Below are positions 1 to 11,689 of a stretch of DNA of 64,000 nucleotides, piece by piece; positions within the stretch are counted from its first letter, which is position 1, and the number at the start of each line of letters is the position of its first letter. Below the pieces are notes generated by a model. The model was not told where the DNA came from and ran no database searches. It saw nothing but the letters and a program-made list of their open reading frames with translations. Position numbers and translations under genes: made by a program. The stretch comes from Chionoecetes opilio. Its lineage: Eukaryota; Arthropoda; Malacostraca; Decapoda; Majidae. The stretch spans positions 104,379 to 168,378 of the forward strand of contig JACEEZ010003770.1 of NCBI GenBank assembly GCA_016584305.1, written 5' to 3'.

Positions 1-539
1 ATTTCAAACTCACAGCTTAAGTTTTTTTATAGCATAATTAATGTTTTTGCGCCAAATACACAAAATGTACAATTTTGTCATCCATGTTTCAATGCTTAAA
101 TGGCTGGACAGGCCAAATAAAAATAAATTTTCACAATGAAGTTTTGTTGTGTGTGTCTGAAAGTGATTATACTTAAGGAATATATCAAATATATTGCAAT
201 AACAAAAATGTCATTATAATTTTGCTCTGCGTCATAATCTCTGCGACATCGATAATTGCGCAATATTGATCAATATCATAAATATTTACTGCTAATGGAC
301 ATGATATCATTTATTGAGAATTTCTTCATATTTGATTAAGTTATTAAGGTGAAATAACCTCTAGTTTATTATACTAACATCCATAGTCAAGTTTGTTTTG
401 CAGTCGACAGCTTGTCTTCATTTCAACGATGTGAAATACTTAAATACTTACTTTTCACTTCAAGTAAGACCATTTTATTCCTAAGTTATTTTATACCTTG
501 TTGATCTCAAATTTGAAACCTTATTTAAAGTCATAGTTA
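1..539. other. AT-rich intergenic DNA
   Basis: AT-rich sequence with no recognisable coding stretch, RNA gene or repeat border. It may be the 5' flank of the relic gene that follows, but nothing in it shows this. Confidence 0.4.
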
Positions 540-2331
540 ATATGTATTTCAGCTGCAGAAAAATTGGAAATTATTCAAGGATCCAGAGAAAAAAAATGAT
601 AATAGAGTGGATACATTTACATGACAATAGTGGTACTTAACCAGTTTTTTATATCTTTTCAGGGACTCTGTGACTGTATGGAGGTAACACTCTACAATGA
701 TACGTGAGGGGAACTCACCAAAGAAAAAACAGAAAATGAAAATCATTGAAAGAAAGGGCTTGCATTATTTGTTCCAAGCAGACTTCAAAAATCTGAACTG
801 ACCAAACCAAGAGACGATGATTCTGTTGGTGTATTACTCCATGCAGCCAACTTACTGAATTTTTGGGCCATCCTGAATTAAAGAAGAAGAATTGGCGAAT
901 ACGGCAAAAAAGTTGTTCTACCACAGAGACTGTAGATCTGATTTAACACACAAGAAAATGCTTCAGAAGTTCCAAGAACCTGACTCTGAGCCGGAATTTT
1001 TCCACCAAAAGGAGAAAATCTTCTCGTGCTCCTTCAACGACATCTGGTGTCTTAGACCCTGTATGTATCTTCTGTGAGAAGGAAAGCAAATATGGGGCTG
1101 GTTCGAACACCAGGGAAACACTCCTACAGCCCAGAGAACTCGGTCAATGAAACAGTGAGAAGTGTTGCTCGGCCAAATTGGATCAGAGAATACTTGCCAT
1201 CACATCCAGAGTTTGTTGCTGCCGAAACTGGGATACGCTTCACCAATATTTTTCCTGGTCACAAGATTCAGAATGGAGACTTTCTCTTGTCATGTGGTGC
1301 CAGTAAGACGAAACTGATCAGTTTCATTGAGCCAGTGGAAAAGTCGAATATGAGAGAAAAACTGGGAGGAAAAACTCTGTATTCACATGTGATAACCTTT
1401 GCTTCAGGCTCACACGGGACAATGTGATTGAAGAAGATGAACTGAAAACATCCCAGGAAGAAGCAGACACCAGATTCATCTTCCACGCCAAACATGCAGC
1501 TCCACTGGTATCTTCCATCATCATGGTAGCTGAGGATACTGACATCCTTCTTCTCTGTCTGGCCTTCCACAAAGAAATTAACTGCAGCGTGTATGTGAAA
1601 TGTGGTACAGCTACTCGAACCAGGTACATCAGCATCTCAAAAGTTCAGCTGCCCTAGGACATGGCGTGTGTGCTTCTCTGCTCGGCTTACATTCATTCAC
1701 AGGATGTGACACAGTCAGTGCTTTTAGTGGTCGCGGTAAGCTCGCTGCACTTAACTGTTATGACACATGATCATTCAGAGATGTATTCGCAAAAAATGGG
1801 AAAAGAATGGCAGCTCACTGATGAAATTTTAAGGTCTTGGAAGAATTCACATGTCTCTACGTAAGCCAGTCAGAAATCTGTGATGTGAATGAGATGCGAT
1901 ATGAACTGTTCCGTGTAAAGATTTGGGAAAAGTAGATTCTGGACAGTTGCCCCCCTGCCAAAACTGTCTGCATCTACATGCAACGAGGGCCAACTATCAG
2001 GCTGCCATCTGGCACAGAGGGATTGCAGGCAGACCCAGAAGTCCCAAGTCCGCTGGAGAACAAAGGCTGGTCCCTTGGGTTTATGACGGAGAACTTGTTA
2101 TCAACTGGATGACAGCTGCAACCAGCACCAGACACCAGTCTTGGAGTTCCTGTCTTGCAAAAAGCAAGAAGTCATGCAAGTTGCCCACCTGCCAGTTTTA
2201 TGGTGATGGACTGCACTGTATCAGGCCTGCTTATGCAGGAATGTGAGAACATGAAAGACGAGGAGGTCCATGCTGGGGCAGGAGAGGGATCTGATGGTTC
2301 GGACAGTGACAGCGATAGTGACACATTATAA
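540..2331 (+). pseudogene. Relic of multicopy invertebrate gene with EADTR and DTD motifs
   Basis: A broken coding region read across several frames. Around 1140-1380 a stretch includes RPNWIREYLPSHPEF. After a frame change near 1381 comes EEADTRFIFHAKHAA, followed by MVAEDTDILLLCLAF (about 1460-1565). After another change near 1645 comes GLHSFTGCDTVSAFSGR (about 1683-1733). Later QLPPCQNCLHLHA and LVINWMT lead to a Cys-rich tail (SCKLPTCQ, 2172-2195) and an acidic Ser/Asp end (2290-2330). I recognise this order of blocks from large families of uncharacterised predicted proteins in crustaceans and other invertebrates. The acidic EADTR and DTD motifs suggest a PIN-like nuclease fold, which is an inference. 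Single-base shifts may be decay or consensus error. It resembles the minus-strand relic at 16-20.9 kb in motif order. Confidence 0.6.
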
Positions 2332-4080
2332 ACAATATCAATATCATTTGGTGTGATTCAATCATTAATTCTCTCCAGTGGTACATCCTGAAATGGATTG
2401 TGTTTTCTGTTGTTGGTGTCAATAAATACTTGCGAGTACACAATGTGTTTATTCTTATGTTTAGAAAATATGACGTTTTTTCTGAGTAGACCCCACTATG
2501 TTTAAAAGGCTTTTACTGAGCTTAAGCTGTGAGTCACAGATGTTTCCCTCATGGTGCATTGAGTTACAGATACATATAGCTATCAGAAAATCACAATAAA
2601 GTTTGGTGCCCCCAGGCGGTACTAATTGGTCAAAATCAGGGGACTGCTCACGGACTAACTGCGTGAATATCACAAAGACACGAAAATTAGAGCTCCATGT
2701 TATTGTGTCTTGCTTGCCCTCTCAGTCGACAATGAAATTGTATGAAAGTGACTTATTATGGTGATGACGGCTTTAAATAAGGTGAATGAAATGAGTTAGG
2801 TTCTAAAGAGAAACAGACATTGTGAACACGATAAATGGAACTGTTCCCGCCGTAGGCGAGTTTTTCCAATTTTTGGTAATTTGGTACTTACAACCAGTTA
2901 AGTAAGGTTGAAGGTACTCTTTTCCTATGTATTTTGATGCGTTAAGAATGATGATCGCACTCAAAGTCATTGGAAATGCATCATATGCAGTTATCTGCTT
3001 TTCCCCTTTCTGCTTTAGACTTCTCGACCAAAAGCCCAGGTTAGGTTAGTGAACTAGCGGGGGGGGGTCCGGGCGCCCGCTCCTCCCAGTTGTGTTAGGT
3101 TAAATAACCAATGTCCATGTACTGTATTAAACTGGTTTAACTGTTGAGATTTTTCGAGGAATAGGTAAGTAATTCCCGTAGACTTTATCAGTTATTTTAT
3201 TTTTATATATTCCGGGCTTATGTTATTCCGTAGAGTGTTTACCGGATACATCTTACGTCATCCACATAATATACTATCAGTACAAAACTACTAGTTGCCA
3301 TTCTCCCCGCCCAAAACCCCGCGTTCCCGACGGGTCCCCAGGTTTGTTATGAAGCGGGAGATAACTGCAAAATAAGGCATTTCCGACGTTTTTAATGTGA
3401 CCATGAGACTTAACACATCATAATACATGGGAAAAGAGTAATTTTGACCTCATACTCAATTACTGGTTGAAAGTACAATTTAACCAGTTTTTCACGTCCG
3501 GCAATGTTCCTATTTTCGGCGACAGTTCCAATTACTGATCTTGATATTACAGGACCCAATATTTACATGTAATCATCTTTACCCGTGTTTTTGCATTTAG
3601 AGATTAAATACCATCAATAGCTTGCAATGCTTAGTAAGGTAAGGTTAGGTTAGGTGACAAATGTCATGGTTAGGTTAGTGAATCAATGAATAGTTATCCC
3701 TATTTGTATAAGACATAACACTTGAATACTTCTCGCCAATCAGGGAGTACGATGGGCGGCAGGATCGCAGACCAATCAGCTTTATCCGTAACAGGCAATG
3801 GAGCTCCTGGATCTCCATATAGCAGATTTGCCTGTGACCCAAATTCCTCTGAAGATGCCCACGGGCCAAAACTAAATTGGAATAAAGTACTTGTTTCTTA
3901 AGCCATGTTTCCCTTTATCCTCCGCTATGATTCCACTGAGACACAAGTGCCTCCCCAACTTCATTCACTTATTTCTGTGTGCAGTCCTTCCCTAAGATGA
4001 GTTACTTCCTCGTCAGGGAACTTAATTGGGAATGGTAACTTTATAAAGTGAACACTGATTATCATGGGAAGACCCTGGAA
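2332..4080. other. Intergenic DNA with scattered TTAGGT motifs
   Basis: No gene recognised. Short TTAGGT-type stretches occur at about 3040-3110 and 3635-3680. At 3046-3075 a G-run unit (GTGAACTAGCGGGGGGGGTC) matches the monomer of the tandem array at 44.4-45.1 kb. The block at 3295-3365 with CCCGCCC and TTCCCGACGGG resembles the tail of the composite repeats at 29.2 and 46.5 kb. Confidence 0.4.
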
Positions 4081-4204
4081 ATCGTATCATTAATGTAAAT
4101 AAACTTATTTGAACTGTCACGTGGCCATCAAAAGGCCTCATCATGTCTCATCGCCATGGGTTATTATAATGGACGAGAACTGCGCGGTCGCTACCGCCGT
4201 CAGC

Positions 4205-4440
4205 ACAGACTTTACAGGCCTCACAGCTTACTTTTTCTCTATTATTTTCGGTTTAGTATATTGTGCAATAGTTATTCACTTCCGGAAACCAAAAATATAA
4301 CTTATTTTTATATAATAATTGCTGAGTTAAGTTACGTTTAGTTTTGGTTAGGTTAGATTTAGATTATATGTTAAGGTTTGGTTTAGGTTATGTTAGGCTT
4401 AAGGTAGTTTTGGGTTAGGTTTTGTTGAGCTATTTAGGTT
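4205..4440 (+). repeat. Dispersed repeat, copy 1 of 2, running into TTAGG-like DNA
   Basis: The stretch with CCTCACAGCTTACTTTTTCT, then TATTGTGCAATAGTTATTCAC and ACCAAAAATA, is repeated at 30490-30660 with scattered changes. Both copies end in TTAGGTTAG-rich sequence. The preceding text near 4165 (TGGACGAGAACTGCGCG) is also found near 46928 inside the Harbinger-like element. The class is unknown. Confidence 0.55.
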
Positions 4441-4499
4441 AAAAAAAACTAATTTGATGGTGCGCGATTGCCCGGGTGGTTGGCGCCGCCAACTTCTGC

Positions 4500-4690
4500 G
4501 GAATATTTCCCACTAGCCGCAAAGTCGCCCTCCGGGCGGACTTTTTGGCTAGCTCCTGCGGAGGGCTATTGGTGGGCCTTCGGCCCAACACCTGTGTTTG
4601 GTGGGCCTTCGGCCCACCAAACACAGACTCTCCAGATAGCCCCTTCTAACTTTCCTGAAATCATGGATGTAGAAATGTATGTATTAACGC
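4500..4690 (+). repeat. Hairpin-bearing dispersed repeat, copy 1 of 3
   Basis: The block carries TTTTTGGCTAGCTCCTGCGG, then GGTGGGCCTTCGGCCCA twice, then ACAGACTCTCCAGAT and GATGTAGAAATGTATGTATT. It recurs at 14845-14995 and, shorter, at 15378-15485. At 4594-4624 lies a perfect 14-bp inverted repeat with loop TTC, starting GTGTTTGGTGGGCC. The first copies at 4.5 and 14.8 kb are both followed by the same CCCATTCACTCA minisatellite, so the two form one unit. No coding sequence is seen. Confidence 0.65.
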
Positions 4691-4925
4691 CTTACCCATC
4701 ACTACACACCCATTCACTCACCCATTACCCATCACCCACCACCCATTCACTCACCCATTACCCATGACCACACACCCATTCACTCACCCATTACCCATCA
4801 CCCCCCACCTATTCCCTCACCTATCACCCATCACCCCCCACCCATTCACTCACCCATCACCCCACACCCATTACCCATCACCCCACCCATTCACTCACCC
4901 ATTACCCATCACCCTACATCAAGGT
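4690..4925 (+). repeat. CCCATTCACTCA / CCCATTACCCATCA minisatellite
   Basis: Tandem blocks of CCCATTCACTCA alternate with CCCATTACCCATCACC. The same array, shorter, follows the repeat copy at 14990-15120. It is open in one frame only because the repeat lacks stops, so I do not call it coding. Confidence 0.8.
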
Positions 4926-5084
4926 TTCCTCAATTTATTTAGAGGGTCTGGGTGTACTGATCTCCCGTGGGTGGTCGCAGCGATCGCCACCCTACCTATA
5001 GCCACGTACAGATATCTTAGTGGCTAGTATTTTATGGGCGACAACCAATGACCCCGCTCCAAATTAAGGTGCTAATTACACTGG

Positions 5085-5696
5085 TCGACAAAAAAAAAAT
5101 CGAAATATGGCTAAATTCCGGGTTTTTTAAATTTTAAAAATTTTCCCGGGGGAAATTTTCCCCAAAAACCCAAAACTTACCCCAAAAAAAAAACCGGGGG
5201 TTAAATGGGTTGGGGGGCCCCCCTTCCCCCCCCGGGGGGTGGGGGGGGGGGGGCCCCCGGGGCCCCCCCGGGGCCTTCGGAAAATTTTTTTGGGGCCCTA
5301 AAAAAAATTTTTTTTTTTTTTAAAATTTTTTTTCCCCCCCCAAAAATAAATTTTTTTTAAAAAAAGGGAAAAAATTTATTTTTTTTTGGGAAAATTTTTT
5401 TTTTTTTTTTAAATGTTTTTGGGTTTTTTATTTTTGGGGGGTTTAAAAAAAACTTTTTTGGGGGGGAAAAGGGGGCCCCCCCAAAAATTCTCCTTTTCCC
5501 CCCCCCCGGGAAAAAGGGGTTTTTTTCCCCCCCGGGGGGAAATTTTTGGGGCCCCCAAAAATTTTTGGGGGGGGAAAAAAAAAAAAAAGGGGCCCCCCCC
5601 TTTTTTTTTTTGGAAAAAAAAAATTTTTCCCCCCCCATAAAAAACCCCTGTTCTTTTCCCCAAAAAACCCCCCCCCCCCCCTTTTTCAAAAAAAAA

Positions 5697-5727
<31 letters not shown>

Positions 5728-7535
5728 TTTTAAAAATTTCCCCCCCCCCTTTTCCCCCCCCCTTCCAAAAAAAAAAATTAATTTCCCCCCAAATTTTTTT
5801 TTTTTAAAAATTTAAGGGGGGGGGAAATTTTTTGGGGGGTTTTTAAAAAAACCCCCCCCAAAAAAACCCCAAAAAATTTGGTGGAAAAGGGGGGGGAAAA
5901 AAATTTTCCCCTTTAAATTTTAAATTTTTTGGAAAAAAAAAAAAACCCCTTTTTTAATTTTGGGGGGGAAAAAAAAAAATTTTTTTTTAAAAACTAAAAA
6001 TTTTTTTTGGGGGGGGGCCCCCCCCCTTTTTTTTTTTTTAAAAATTTATTTTTAAAAAATTTTCCTTTTTTTTTTTTTTGGTTTTTAACCTTTTTGGGGT
6101 TCTTTTTTGGGGGGTTTTTTAAAAAAAAAAGGGGGGGGTTTGGGGGGGGGGTTTGGGGGGAAAATTTTAAAAAAAAAAAAACCCAAAAAAAAATTTTTTT
6201 TTTTTTTGGGTTTTTTTAAAATTTTTTTTTTTTTTTTGGGTTTTTTTTTAAAAACCTTGGGGGGGGGAATTTTTTGGGGGGGGTTTTTTTAAAAAAATTT
6301 TAAAAAAAAAAAACCCCCTTTAAAAATTTAAAATTAAAGGAATTTTTTTAAAAACCAAAAGGGGGGAAAGAAAAAAGGGGGGGCCCCTTTAAAAATTTTT
6401 AAAAAATTTTTTTTTTAAAATTTTTTTTGGGTTTTTTGGGGGTTTTTTTGGGGAAAAAAAAAATTTTGTTTATGGTTTTTACCCCCGGGGTTTTAAAAAG
6501 GGGGGGGGGTTTTTTTGGGGGCCCCCCGGGGGTTTCCCATTTTTTTAAAAATTTGGGGGGGAAAGGTAAAAGGGGCCCTTTTTTTTTGGGAAACCCTTTT
6601 TTTTTAAAATCCCCAAAAAAATTTTTTGGGGGAATTTTCCCTTTTCAAAGGAAAAAAGGAAAAAAAAAAAATTTTGGGGGGGGAAAAAAAAAAGAGGGGG
6701 AAACCCTTTTTTTAAAAAAAAAATTTTTTTTGGGAAAAAACCCTTTTTTAAAACCCAAAGGAAACCCCCAAAAAAATTTGGGTTTTAAAATTTTGGGGGG
6801 GGGGGGGGGCCCCCCCCTTTTTAAAAAAAAGGGAAATTTTTTAAAAAAAAAAATTTTCCTTTTTTAAAAAAAAATTTTTTTTTTTTTAATCGGGGGGGGG
6901 GGGCCCCGGGGGGGGGTTTTTTTAAAAAAGGGGGGAAAAAATTTTTTTTTTTTTTGGGGGGGAAAAAAAAAAAAATAAAAAAAAAAGGGGGGGAAAAAGG
7001 GGGGGTTTAAAAAAAAATTAAAAGGGGTTTTAAAAAAAAAGGGGGGGGGGGGGGGGGTTTTTTTTTTCCGGGCCCCTTTTGGATTTTTTTTTTTTTGGGG
7101 AAAAAAAAAAAATTTTTTTTTTTTAAAAGGGGAAGGTTTTTTTTTAAAAAAAAAAATTTTTTAAAATTTTTTGGGGGGGGGGGTTTTGAATTTTTTTTAA
7201 AAAAAACCCAAATTTTGGGTTTTTTTTTTTTTTTTTTTAAAAATTTTTTTCCTTTTTTTTTTTTTTAAAAAGGAAAAAATTTTTTCCCCCCCCCAAATTT
7301 TTTTTTTATTTTTCCCCCAAAAAAAAGGAAAACCCCCCTTTTTCCCCCCCCCCCCCCCCCCTTTTTTTTGGGTTCCCTAAAAAATTTTGGAAAACTCCCC
7401 AATTTTTTTTTTTTTCCCCCCCCCCCCCAAAAAGGGGTTTTCCCCCTTTTTCCCCAAAATATGGATTTTTTTCCCCCCCCTTGGGTTTAAAAAAGGGGGG
7501 GTTTGGTTTATTTTTTAGTGTGTCGAGAACCCCCA
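5085..7535. other. Homopolymer-run tract, probable consensus artefact
   Basis: About 2.4 kb made almost wholly of runs of A, T, G or C, 3-20 bases long, with practically no mixed sequence. The long open frames rich in Phe, Lys, Gly and Pro are by-products of the runs. The likeliest reading is a consensus built from very poor reads. A real sequence of this kind would be extraordinary. Confidence 0.75.
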
Positions 7536-9390
7536 ACCCCCCTCTAGGGGGTTAGGGTTGATTTTTTTTAGGGTTAAATTTTGGGGGAAATTTTGAAATT
7601 TTGGGGAGTTTTTGGTTAGATTTTTGGTTTTTGGGGTTTGGTTTTGATTAGGTTTTGGGTTTGGATAGGTTTTGATTTGGTTAAGGGTTAGGGTTAGCTT
7701 GGGTTAAAATTTTTTTAGGTTAGGTTTTTCGTTTTGGGGCCCAAACCCCCCCGCTAGGGTAGGTTAATTTTTGGGTTTGGTTAGGTTTTTTTGGTTAGGG
7801 AATTTTTCGTCATTTCGCCCCCCAAGAAATTTTTGTCCCCCATGTAAGTCAAATTTGCCCCCCATATAAGAGTCAATTCCCCCCCTCTAAAGTCAAATTT
7901 GCCCCCAAAAGACCATGTCATGGAGTTTGTGTAAATATACTTCCTCTGGGAGAAATGGAATGAACCACTAGTAACCTTGGGCGAAAAACGGTTAAAATTT
8001 TTTAGTGTTTGCCCATACTCTCCCATTCCCCCAAACAATTTTGGGGGCCCCGTGGGGGAAACGGGGTTTTCGGGGGGGGAACAAATTTGCGTCGGGGAAA
8101 AACGTAATTAAAAAAGTTTTGTAGGGGGGGTAAAATTTTTCCCAGATATAGGGGAATTTTTCCCTTTTTATCTAGAGAAAATTGCCTAACCCAAAAAAAA
8201 CCTAACCTAACCAAAATTAACCTACCCTGGGAGGGGGTTTAAACCCCCCGAAAAAACCCAACCTAACCAAATCTAATCTAACCTAAGCTAACCTAAAATA
8301 ACCAAATCTAACCTATTTTGAATTTTGTTAGGGTTTGGCTTTGATTTGATTTTCCCTTAGGTTTTTGGGTTTGATTAAATTTCGTTAGGTTAGGGTTTTG
8401 GGGGGGGGAAAATTTTGGTTTTGGTTTTGGTTTTGGTTAGGTTAGATTTGTTAGGTTTGGTTATCGGTGGGTCAACCCCCCGCTAGGGTAGGGGTTTTAA
8501 TTTTTTGGGTTTGGTTAGGTTTATTTTGGTTTTGGCAATTTTTCCCCTAGATATAAGGGAAAATTAAACCCAAAATCTAGGGAATTTTTAAAACCCCCCC
8601 TACACAACTCTTTAATTACGTGTTTTTCCAAAGCCCTAATTTTTCCCCACTCGAAAAAACCCCCCATTCCCACAGGTCCCCCAAAATTGTTTGGGGGGTT
8701 GGGGGAAATTAAAGGGCAAAAACTAGGAAAATTTTCCGTAAATTTTGCCCAAGGTTACTGGTGGTTCATTCCATTTTTTCCAGGGAAGATATAGGTTTTC
8801 ATGACTCCGTGAACCCCTGGATCCTTTTGGGGGAAATTTACTTTAGGGGTGGGGGAATTGACTCTTATATGTTTTGGGGAAATTACTTTCCCTTTTGGAT
8901 CGAAATGTCCCTTTGGGCGAAAAGACGGGAAAAATTTCCTAACCCCAAAAAAAACCTAACCTAACCAAAATTAAAACCTTTCCCCCATCAAGGGGGGGTT
9001 AAACCCCCCGGTTAACCTAACCTAACCAAAACAACCTAAGCTAACCTAAAAAACCCAACCAAATCAACCTTCCCAACCTAACCAAAACTAATCTAACCAA
9101 ACCCAACGAAATTCTACCCCAAAAACCCAAAAACCCAAAAACAACCTACCCTAACCTAACCAAAACAAAACTAACCTAACCTAAACGGGGGGTTGGGGGT
9201 TTTTGACACCCCAAAACCAAAAACTAACCTAAGCTACTAAAACCAACCAAATCTGCTTATCCTAAACCCAATCTAACCTAAACCCAACCCAAAACTAACC
9301 CAAACTACCCCCAAAACTAACCTACCCCCCAAACCCAGGCCCGGGGGTTGGGGGGTTTTCGCACACTAAAAAATTAAACCCAACCCCTAG
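7536..9390. repeat. TTAGG-type repeat DNA in alternating orientation with an inverted duplication
   Basis: GGTTAGG-type stretches on the + strand at 7540-7800 and 8330-8545 alternate with CCTAACC-type stretches at 8190-8320 and 8945-9340. The block 7795-8215 reappears inverted at 8535-8950: CACTAGTAACCTTGGGC at about 7970 answers GCCCAAGGTTACTGGTGG at about 8747. AACCCCCCGCTAGGGTAGG occurs at about 7744 and 8476 and links this DNA to the G-rich unit at 44.4 kb. Homopolymers are inflated throughout, so the true unit is uncertain. Confidence 0.6.
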
Positions 9391-11689
9391 CTCCCCATGA
9401 CTTCCTAGTGGGGCGAAAAGACTTTCCCTAAATGGGGGCGAAAAGACTCCATAGTGTGGGCAAATGCCCCATGGTGGGGGCAAATGGCATGTGGGGCAAA
9501 GACCGGATCCAACCTAACCATTACTGTCGGGGAGTTTTTCCCAAAATTTTTGTAGGGGCAAAAAAATCCCGGGAAAACGACATTAAAAAATGCAAGTACC
9601 ATGAGGCAAGGATGGGTAAAGGGCCCCCGTGGTTATTCAACTTGTTTTGGATGGAGTAAAAAGAAAAAATCAAAACAAAGGGGTTGGGGATTTTTTTTGG
9701 TATAGACTCAAGGGGTATTTTATTGGGCTCGTCAAGTAAAACCCTTAAAACCATGATGTGCAAATACTTTTTTTGAGGAAAGACAAAAAAAGGGAAATCA
9801 ATTTAAAAAGGTATTTTAATACTATCATAACCATGAATTTACAGCCTACAAAGAGAAATTACGACGATGAAAAAAATTAAAAGCTGGGTTTTTGGGGGAA
9901 ATTGGGGGGGGGGGGGTATTCCAGGTGCTATATTTCCGTGTCGCTGACAACATAGAGAAGACCTGGAAAAAAAAAAAGGTGGTTTTATGTTTTCGAAGGC
10001 TTCTAAACCCAGGAAAAAGTCACAGCAATTTTCCCTTAAAAGTAAGCAAGTTGGGGGGGAAAAGGGGGAAACCCTTACGTAAACCCACCATTTTCTTTCC
10101 TTTTTTACGAGGCTCTGTTATGACTGTTTTCTTGGGTTTTGAAGCACTGCCCCATCACCATTTCCTCAGGTCCTTTTTTATATTTTTGTCAGCCCAGAAC
10201 AGAGGGACATAAATATAGCACCGGAATACAATTTTCGGGGGGGCCCAAAAAAAAAAAATAAAATTTTTTCCATCGCCGTAGTTTTTCCCCTTTTAGGTCC
10301 ACCCGCGGGGGACCCCGCCTTATCCCCACAATGCACCGGGGGGGGGTAAAAAAACCGGGGCGTGTTAGTCGGGGGGGCCCCATTGGGGCTGGGCCCCCAA
10401 AGGGGTGAAACTTATAAAAATAAAGGGAAAAACTTTTTTATTTTGCTGTTAATATGAAGAACAAAAACCCGTGGAATCTGTTTGGGGGCCTAAGGGAAAC
10501 TCCTTGCTTCTAGGGCCCCCATTAAGGGTTTCCTAAGCACATGTGTTTTTTTTGTTTGTGGGACTCGAGAGCGGACAGCCAAAACCTTTTCAAAAAAAAA
10601 GGAAAGGCCACCACCGAAAGACTCCCCCTTTTGGGAGGTTTTAACCCGTATGTACAAACTTTTTGTTGACCCGTGAAAAAGGGGACTTACCTCCATTGCA
10701 TCTGAAACTTTTGGTTAAAAACATTTTTTTTGAAGGCCATGATAAAAAGGTGCCCGGCTTTCATTTTTTGTTAGCAAAATTTGAAACCGGGGAAATGATT
10801 AAGCCAAAGTAAAGGGGGGGTGGGTTTTTAATGGGGCCCCCAAATTTCCCTCAATACTCAATGATTAAAGAAATTTGGGAAAAAAACCTAAAATGCCCTT
10901 GGGAAAAAACGCTTGGAAGAGCTTTTTGGCTGTTAAAAGAGCTTCCTAGGTAATGTTCGAGGGATCGAAAATTTGAGGAACTTGTTGTTGGTTTTTACAT
11001 GTTGAAGAGTTACCCTGCCCCTTGGGGGGTCGGATTCAACTAAAAAATCCACTTTTTTCCATTCACATTTTTGATTTCTTCCCAAAGAATCCTTTGGCGC
11101 GGCATGATGAGCAGGGGAAAAGTTTTTTCCCCCAGGACATTGGGCCCCCAAAGGGAAAACCCCCATACCAAAGGGCGATTCAGTCCCAACATGATTTTGG
11201 GGGCTATTGCTGGACTCTACAACCCTGGAAAATAACTAAATTTTAATATATTTTTTTTTCCCTATGTACATTAGGTCCTTAAAGCCGCGGGACCACCATA
11301 AATTTTTAATTTCGAGTAATTATAAATTTAAAGTAGGGGGGATTGTTTCGGGGTTTTAAATTTTAAAAATTATATATCGTATATAAAATTTTAATAGCTA
11401 TTACTTTTAAATGCCGTATTTCAAAAAATAACGTGCCCAGAGAAAAAGCAAAGCCCTTTTTGAAACGGGAGCGAAAAAAATTTCCAACCCACACACAAAA
11501 GAAAATCAGAACCCTTTTTGGTGGGCCCACCGTTTTATTTTAATGGCCAATGTTTTTTTAACCCCCTGGGGAAAATTAATTTATCCTATCCCGTACTAAT
11601 CATTTACTTAAATTTACCTTAATATTACCCATTACCATTAAAAATTTTATATCATTCCCCATACACCCCTTAAATATAAATCCCTATTG
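9391..11689. other. Unannotated, homopolymer-inflated DNA
   Basis: Runs are still over-long but less so than at 5-7.5 kb. Short echoes such as GGGCGAAAAGACT repeat at about 9410-9445. I see no gene, RNA or clear repeat border. Sequence character changes sharply to ordinary DNA at about 11690, where the RTE copy begins. Confidence 0.4.

Noticed and set aside
4764..5027. His/Pro/Thr-rich frame over the CCCATTCACTCA array
   Set aside because: Minisatellite translation only.
5357..5815. Overlapping open frames of 75-110 codons on both strands rich in Phe, Lys, Gly, Pro
   Set aside because: They arise from homopolymer runs and have no protein-like composition.
6427..6867. 146-codon open frame
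   Set aside because: Same homopolymer tract; no plausible domain.
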